DNA from: Sycobia sp. Sy_11
Lineage: Eukaryota; Arthropoda; Insecta; Hymenoptera; Epichrysomallidae
DNA: 64,000 bases
Assembly: GCA_018907035.1 (NCBI GenBank)
Contig: JACCIC010000038.1
Location: 2,720,001 to 2,784,000 of the forward strand
Direction of reading: 5' to 3'
The notes below the pieces were generated by a model that saw only the letters and a list, made by a program, of their open reading frames with translations, made no database searches and had not been told where the DNA came from. Position 1 is the first letter of the stretch. Every line of letters starts with the position of its first letter. The translations under genes and the position numbers were made by a program. This document shows positions 58,430-64,000 of this stretch, one piece after another.

Positions 58430-58570
58430 TTTTGCGTTTAGCACAGTAGATAATCCTTAGATTGTGAATCATAAGATTCTGGATTCTCGATATGCACCTG
58501 CGAGCTCGACATTTTTTAAGCGAAATAAAATAGTTATATATTCAACAGAGGTGTTTAACATTAAAATTTA
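58430..58570 (+). repeat. tRNA-derived SINE-like element, copy 2
   Basis: A box-A-like TTAGCACAGTAGATAA (58438-58453), a weak anticodon-arm-like hairpin, and a box-B-like GGATTCTCGA (58481-58490) are followed by a T run, AT-rich sequence and TTCAACAGAGGTGTTTAACA. This last block differs at one position from the 3' block of copy 1 (15588-15615, minus strand). The heads of the two copies are considerably diverged. Confidence 0.5.
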
Positions 58571-59085
58571 AGAAATTAGTTTGTAAATAATATATAATAT
58601 TAAAAATTATCTATTGTTAATCGTAAGTCGTATACGGGGTGGAGTAAAAAGAATTACTGAAAAATAATTTTTTATTTAATTTTTTGAATATTCGTTACGT
58701 TTCTATTTTTCTATTTAAAAAATAGAAAACTTAGTTTTCGGTCATGAATCCCCTTAAAAATGCAAGACACACCGAGAGAAAAACTCTGTGCAGCAGCTGC
58801 TTTCTCCTAAATCATACTCAATGAATATTTTTTCTAAATATATCATTAATAGTAATTGCGCTACAGACAAATTAAAAAATCTACATATTAAATACACCGC
58901 TATATTAGTATAACACTTTAAAGTATACTATATTACATAGCTCTATGTAAGCATCGTGTAATATTTATAGAAAATTCGATTTAGATTTTTGAATGAAAGG
59001 AGAGAATATTTTACCGTTATAAATTTTCTTCTGAAGATAAGAAGAATATACCTAGGGTTGTTTCATCTATTCTCAATGTGTAATC
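58571..59085. other. AT-rich spacer, nothing recognised
   Basis: No feature recognised. Confidence 0.4.
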
Positions 59086-59401
59086 GCATAATCGATATAA
59101 AAGGCGAAACGCGCAACCATAAATCGCGCGGCCCCATACGAAGGTCTGCTCTCGTTAGCTCTCGTGCGAGGTCGGTCGCGGAGCGGGCGGAGAGAAAGAG
59201 CTCGCGGAGAGTGGGAGAGCCAGGAGAGCGGGAGCGAACAAGCGTATATGAAAATTACAAAGCTATTAATTATAAGCCGCGATAAATTAAGCAGTCGCGG
59301 GGCCATTATAGAGCGAGCGCGCTCGCGGCTCCCGTGAATTGTTGGTAAACTTGCGTCCAAGTACGCAACAAGCTCACCCACTCGCCCCCCCCTCGCGCTC
59401 A

Positions 59402-59437
<36 letters not shown>

Positions 59438-59545
59438 TTTGGTCAGACGCGCGGCCGGCTGCCCATATAATAATGGTTGGCTAGAATGCTAATATATGTT
59501 CCTAACACTCCGGCGACGTTGGGAGCTACGGAGCGGGCGACCGGG

Positions 59546-59579
<34 letters not shown>

Positions 59580-60330
59580 GGACCGTAGGAAGAGAGCACT
59601 GGGGGACCTTGCATCATCGGAGAACCCAACTGGGCACGAGCTGGGCCGCTGTTCCTGCTTCCGGCCGGACACACGCCTACGTAATCTACGCCCCGAGACG
59701 TTATTACTCCCTGAGACACCTAAAACCCCCATACCCGCCCCCTCGCCGGAGCTTCTGCTCTCGGTCGCGCGCGCGCACTTTCGTATATACGATCCGTGAG
59801 TCGACTCCGGGCGTGCGGGACCGCCGCGCCACCTCCGCCTCCCGCTCGATCGGGAGCCAGTCAAGCGCCAAGTAGAACCTGCTGCTCTTGCACTTGGACG
59901 AGTCGAGGGAGCAATTAGCTTTGGCCTTCTATAGCGATACGCGGCCGGACCGGCAGACAGCGCCGTCTGTGCGTCTTCGGGAGGACGGGGGGGGGGGCAG
60001 GCACCTTAAAGGCGATTAGCTCCCTCTGTATCTCGAGGAGCAACTGCGTTTTCACATAAAATATGGTGGATACAATGTTTGCGGACGATAGAGCCTCTAA
60101 TCTACCTCTTTCTCTCTCCCTTCTCTACGGATGCCTGCCAGTCGACCAATAACCCTTTTGCAGATGCTCGCCCTATTAATGATTTTCGGACTTTGGGGTT
60201 AACTGGTAATTTTCGAGCTTAATGCTCCACCTTGCGTCTCTTCGATTTATGACTATATTGCACGAGTGTAAGCAGGATATACTTTATGCGATTCGATACC
60301 TTCCATCCCATCACACGCTTATTTATAGCA
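59086..60330. promoter_or_regulatory. Large GC-rich island, candidate conserved non-coding element
   Basis: CpG-rich block with (CT)n (about 59401-59438) and (GA)n (about 59550-59578) tracts and a G10 run near 59988. The segment 59090-59345 is clean and contains Caudal/Abd-B-type ATAAA(A/T) cores (CAACCATAAATCGCGCG) and CTATTAATTATAAGC. Frames up to 132 codons have no recognisable domain. A regulatory role is inferred. Confidence 0.3.
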
Positions 60331-61190
60331 AGTTAGTTACGAAAATGGTACCATTTAATTATAATCTGATGAAAATTTGAATGTAATTTATACATATAAG
60401 TTGTGTTAGAATCGAAGAATAACTAGAATTCACTACACTCAAAGAAATACATAGCTGAAGCTCGTGGAATCATTTTGAATATGTGCGCTACGGCTATTAT
60501 CAAAAACAACTTTGACGTAGGTATCTAGTCCGACGATAAAGCAAAAAAGATCTTCGAAGATACAAATGTGATAGCATTATTCGATAAAGATGTATGTCCA
60601 ACATCAAAAAGGTTGAAAGAATAATTGTGTTGAATCACTAGACTGTATAACGACGATTCAAAACCATAAGGTTGACTCAAACAACATGGATTTCGAACAT
60701 TTACAGAGCTAAGATCTGTGTAGTTGATGGAATCAAGTCCATGTAATGTTAGATTGAGCTAATACCGCATACAGTGAAAACAAAATAAAAACATACAACT
60801 TCGAATTTAGAAAAAATATCGGAAACAATGGTGTATGTAACAAAAATTTAACTTACTAGTGAAAAAAAAAGAAAAATTAACCGTTCTTAATTCAATACAT
60901 TCTTTATCTAAATTTGGAGTTATCGTAAGACGTTTATATATTTAACAATATAATTAGTTTAACCATTTTTACAACAACGGGTATATGAATTATATGTGTG
61001 GTAATAAATAAAAAATTCTTTAAAAAATAATTTATTTAAAATAAAAGAATGAATTTCCCAATAGTTTTATTGTAATAATTATGGTATTACCGAAAAACAC
61101 GTAAAAACTTTCGTGCGAATATTTACAATATTATAATATCAGATTAAAAATAATATTATAGTTTAGATGAGTTACTGCTATGCGTGTATA
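60331..61190. other. AT-rich stretch, nothing recognised
   Basis: No frame of 60 codons, no repeat family recognised. Confidence 0.4.
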
Positions 61191-61740
61191 AACATGCACG
61201 ATGGCTACAGTTACGCTTGTCAATAACGCTTAAGGACGATTGTAAGGAGCAAAGTTGCCTCGTTCGCTACTGAATTACTCTTTTTACCGCACTGCGCATA
61301 AACATCTAAGAGATTACGACGTTGCGATCCTAAAAAGTTTAGCAAATTTTATTACCGAGGCTAGCACCGGCACAGCCGAAGGGGCAGAAGTGACGGTGGC
61401 AGGGGGTCGTCGACAGGGGCACAACTCGGGGCGGAGCGGCGTTGACGTCGGCGGGTACGCCAGCGCGGGAAGGGGAGCGGTAGATCGCGATTGTTTTACT
61501 AGGCTAAAAAGAGTGTATATTATTAAATATTCCACGCAGAAGCAGCGGTGCTAGCCGGCCAGTAAGTAGCTTCATCTTTATGACGGTTAAATATAAAATA
61601 AGTAGACGCGGCGCTGCAGCGGCACCGTAAGGCCGGGCTAGGAACCCGCTCCGATACCGGGCTGACTTGTGGCTCCATTAGCGCCACCCCCTCCGCACCG
61701 CTTCGCCCGTAACGTATAGCATAATAAGAGTTTATGTGCC
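61191..61740. promoter_or_regulatory. GC-rich island, candidate conserved non-coding element
   Basis: Non-repetitive CpG-containing sequence, clean at 61540-61730 (CTTTATGACGGTTAAATA and AGCATAATAAGAGTTTATG), ending beside a (GA)n tract. The 99-codon frame present is unremarkable. Confidence 0.3.
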
Positions 61741-61828
61741 AGGTTGATGCGGTGCGGAGCGAGGGAAAGAGAGAAAGCAGAAGAGAGCGAGAATGAGGGA
61801 GATAGGGAAAGAGTTAGAGGAAGAGAGG

Positions 61829-61835
61829 CAGAGAG

Positions 61836-61887
<52 letters not shown>
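61829..61887. repeat. (GA)n microsatellite
   Basis: About 59 bp of GA repeat, preceded by imperfect GA-rich sequence from about 61760. Confidence 0.85.
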
Positions 61888-61889
<2 letters not shown>

Positions 61890-62392
61890 TGCCTTGCGCC
61901 AGACGAATTCCGGGCCGCATGGAAACTGTTATATTTTCATTATACGCAGTCACGCGCTTTTTCTTGCTAACGTGCTTCTAACGAAGGGTCGTCCTTCGAT
62001 GAAATTTCGCATCTGAGAAGTCTCGTTGTATTTACCAGAATCTCTTTGAACTACGAGTCTAAAAAATACGGAGCTAGGCACATCTTAATATAAGTAGAGA
62101 ATTTGGGTGTACTTATTTAAATTTATTTATAAGACAGTACTAGATTTATATTGGCTTATTTTTCTTTGAAAGCGGATATTTATAAGAATTTATTGTTGAG
62201 CTTATATTTTTCCTGATAAGTATGTATATATTTCTACATTCTAACGTATAAATTAGTAATTATGTAGAAAGTGGCACCTAGAGATTAATAGTTGTTTCCA
62301 ATACTACATTAATTATTTTGTAATGATATCTTTTACTATTTTTTATTCGCACGATTTCTGGAGTTGTGATGCTTTTAAAAACTTCAAATATA

Positions 62393-62444
<52 letters not shown>

Positions 62445-63112
62445 TCTATCTACGTCGTGTCTTTTTCTAATTCTATCTATGTATATGCTTACTGTTGATT
62501 ACTCTACCCTAAAATAATCTTCACATCCGATTAATTTCTTAACAAACTCACGACGCATCAACGACTGCTTTCGTTGAATACATCATCATCGATTTGAAAC
62601 ATACATGATTAGCATTTTATGTGTAGAAGATGTCAAAAGAATACGAAGACTAAATAATAATTTATGACTAGATTGATTTCTACTGCATTCTATTTTATAA
62701 TATAATACTGTATATAGTGAATAACTTTCATAAAATTTATCTATTTTAACAATATTTTACATATAAGGCTATACATTCGATATATGAGTCTATTGTTTAA
62801 AATAATTGTTTAGCAATTTTTTCAAACCGCCAGGTTGTTCAAAAAGTTAATAAATGAAATAATAAGAATAAATTAATAATTAAATACTATAATTACTGAT
62901 AAATAAACAAGATGTAAATAAAAAATAAGTAAATAAAATTATATTAATTTATATTATATAAATTATATAAATATTAATTATATAAATAAAACAACAATTT
63001 TAACAATAATAATGATAAAGTAATATTGATTAATAATAATTTTAATTATTAATAAATTGAGAAGGAAATCAGTTAATAAAAAGTCCGAAAAAATTTATAA
63101 ATTCTATTAGAT
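61888..63112. other. AT-rich stretch with (TA)n tract
   Basis: AT-rich DNA with (TA)n at about 62389-62442. Nothing else recognised. Confidence 0.4.
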
Positions 63113-63289
63113 ATGTCGTCTGGAAATTGGAAAAATGTGTTTAAAGATAACGAATTAAAGACCATTGGAAAATATGAATTTAAGGATAATAACCCCTTTA
63201 ATCTAGAAAATTCATCTACGCCGCGCAGACTTGACGGGAAGGAAGACGAGGACAATAGCCCCACACTGTTGTCCAACTTCTGTAGCTGA
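63113..63289 (+). CDS. Short unassigned frame, doubtful
   Basis: A 58-codon frame from ATG 63113 has a balanced, hydrophilic composition (MSSGNWKNVFKDNELKTIGK at the start, then an Asp/Glu-rich stretch), unlike the low-complexity frames elsewhere. It ends just before an overlapping frame (to 63518) rich in Arg/Ser and Leu/Ala/Pro. I recognise neither. It could be a remnant of a transposon ORF, a small exon or chance. No ribosome context, splice site or homologue supports it. Confidence 0.15.
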   Translation: MSSGNWKNVFKDNELKTIGKYEFKDNNPFNLENSSTPRRLDGKEDEDNSPTLLSNFCS

Positions 63290-63545
63290 TCAAGAACATC
63301 GGGAACAGCGGGCGCTTGAAGTGTCAAGAGGCCGTCGTTCAGACTCGCGTTCAGACCCTTTGGCCGTTATATTGCTAGCGGTCGCCGCTGTGTCGCCGCC
63401 GCCGCTTTTGGCGGATACTCTCCTAGAGGAGCAGCAGCCAACCACATCTGCGTACGTAGGCATTATGCAATCTTGGGCAAACTTACCACTTACTATTAGC
63501 CGAGGGACAGGGAGTTAATGCAACGTTGTCAGAGCAGGGGACCGA
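63290..63545. other. Small GC-rich segment
   Basis: CpG-containing sequence continuing from the doubtful frame. The open frame to 63518 is not recognised. Confidence 0.3.
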
Positions 63546-64000
63546 CAGCTTCTTCGACCTGTCAGTAAATTAGGTCTTCTTCGGATACATTTATATTATA
63601 GCTGTAGAATGAGTGTAAGTAATAGATTAATTGAATAAAATATTTAAATGCAAATATTATTCGATGCTTACAAGTTTCGAGTTCGACATTGGAATTAATG
63701 GGCGCCTTAACTGCATAAAATAAATATATAATTAAATAAATTATACACAAAAATGAAGCGACTAATATTATTTCAAGAGAACTAAAATTTAATCATTTAG
63801 TTTTGTTAAATATTGTAGATTGCTATGTATTCCATCTTTCTGTATACTAAATTTAGAATATTCCCTGGTATATTGCATTGAATCTAATACTCTTTTAATA
63901 TTCAAAAATTGTATTTACTCTCTATGCACCTTTGCATATAAATATTAGTATAGCAACGCTTAATTTAAATGACTTTCTACATTTATTTAATAATTTACTT
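63546..64000. other. AT-rich right edge, nothing recognised
   Basis: Ordinary AT-rich sequence to the end of the window. Confidence 0.4.

Noticed and set aside
1..64000. CRISPR array, rRNA, functional tRNA or spliceosomal RNA genes
   Set aside because: No regularly spaced prokaryotic-type repeats, no rRNA or snRNA blocks, and no sequence forming a complete tRNA cloverleaf were seen by eye on either strand.

Overview
This window looks like non-coding DNA from an insect, most plausibly an ant or another hymenopteran. That is an inference from three things: the transposon families (BEL/Pao, Copia, mariner), very abundant (GA/CT)n and (TA)n microsatellites, and a mosaic of AT-rich stretches and short CpG-rich islands. 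I found no host protein-coding gene. Every reading frame with recognisable protein similarity belongs to a decayed transposable element. The long frames in GC-rich or microsatellite DNA have low-complexity translations and look fortuitous. The window is best read as an intergenic desert or part of a very large intron.

Layout. 1-0.7 kb: the 5' end of a Copia-type LTR element on the minus strand, with a probable LTR, an initiator-tRNA primer site and the start of gag, running off the left edge. 1.2-5.5 kb: a BEL/Pao retrotransposon with both LTRs and broken gag, protease and partial reverse transcriptase; the rest of pol is gone. 5.6-6.9 kb: a mariner with both inverted ends and a TA duplication, inserted at the edge of a (TA)n tract, its transposase frame broken. 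8.2-8.8 kb: one copy of an interspersed repeat whose second copy, in opposite orientation, lies at 44.6-44.9 kb. 9-44 kb: AT-rich stretches alternating with GC-rich islands (about 9.1, 11, 12, 14, 17, 23, 24, 27, 30, 32, 35, 37, 40, 42 and 44 kb), plus many microsatellites, an LTR-like remnant at 14.8 kb and a tRNA-derived SINE at 15.6 kb. 44.6-46.0 kb: a composite repeat with a degenerate 60-bp minisatellite whose units reverse orientation part-way, flanked by (TA)n tracts and ending in a Helitron-like 3' terminus. 46-64 kb: more AT-rich DNA and islands, a second SINE copy at 58.4 kb and a short unassigned frame at 63.1 kb.

The strongest hidden signal is at 55806-55874 (+). A 69-nt segment fits every conserved position of a type III hammerhead self-cleaving ribozyme, with all three helices paired. 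It lies in AT-rich DNA with no visible transposon or gene around it.

All calls come from reading the sequence by eye; no database search or folding program was run. Boundaries of microsatellites, islands and old repeats are approximate.
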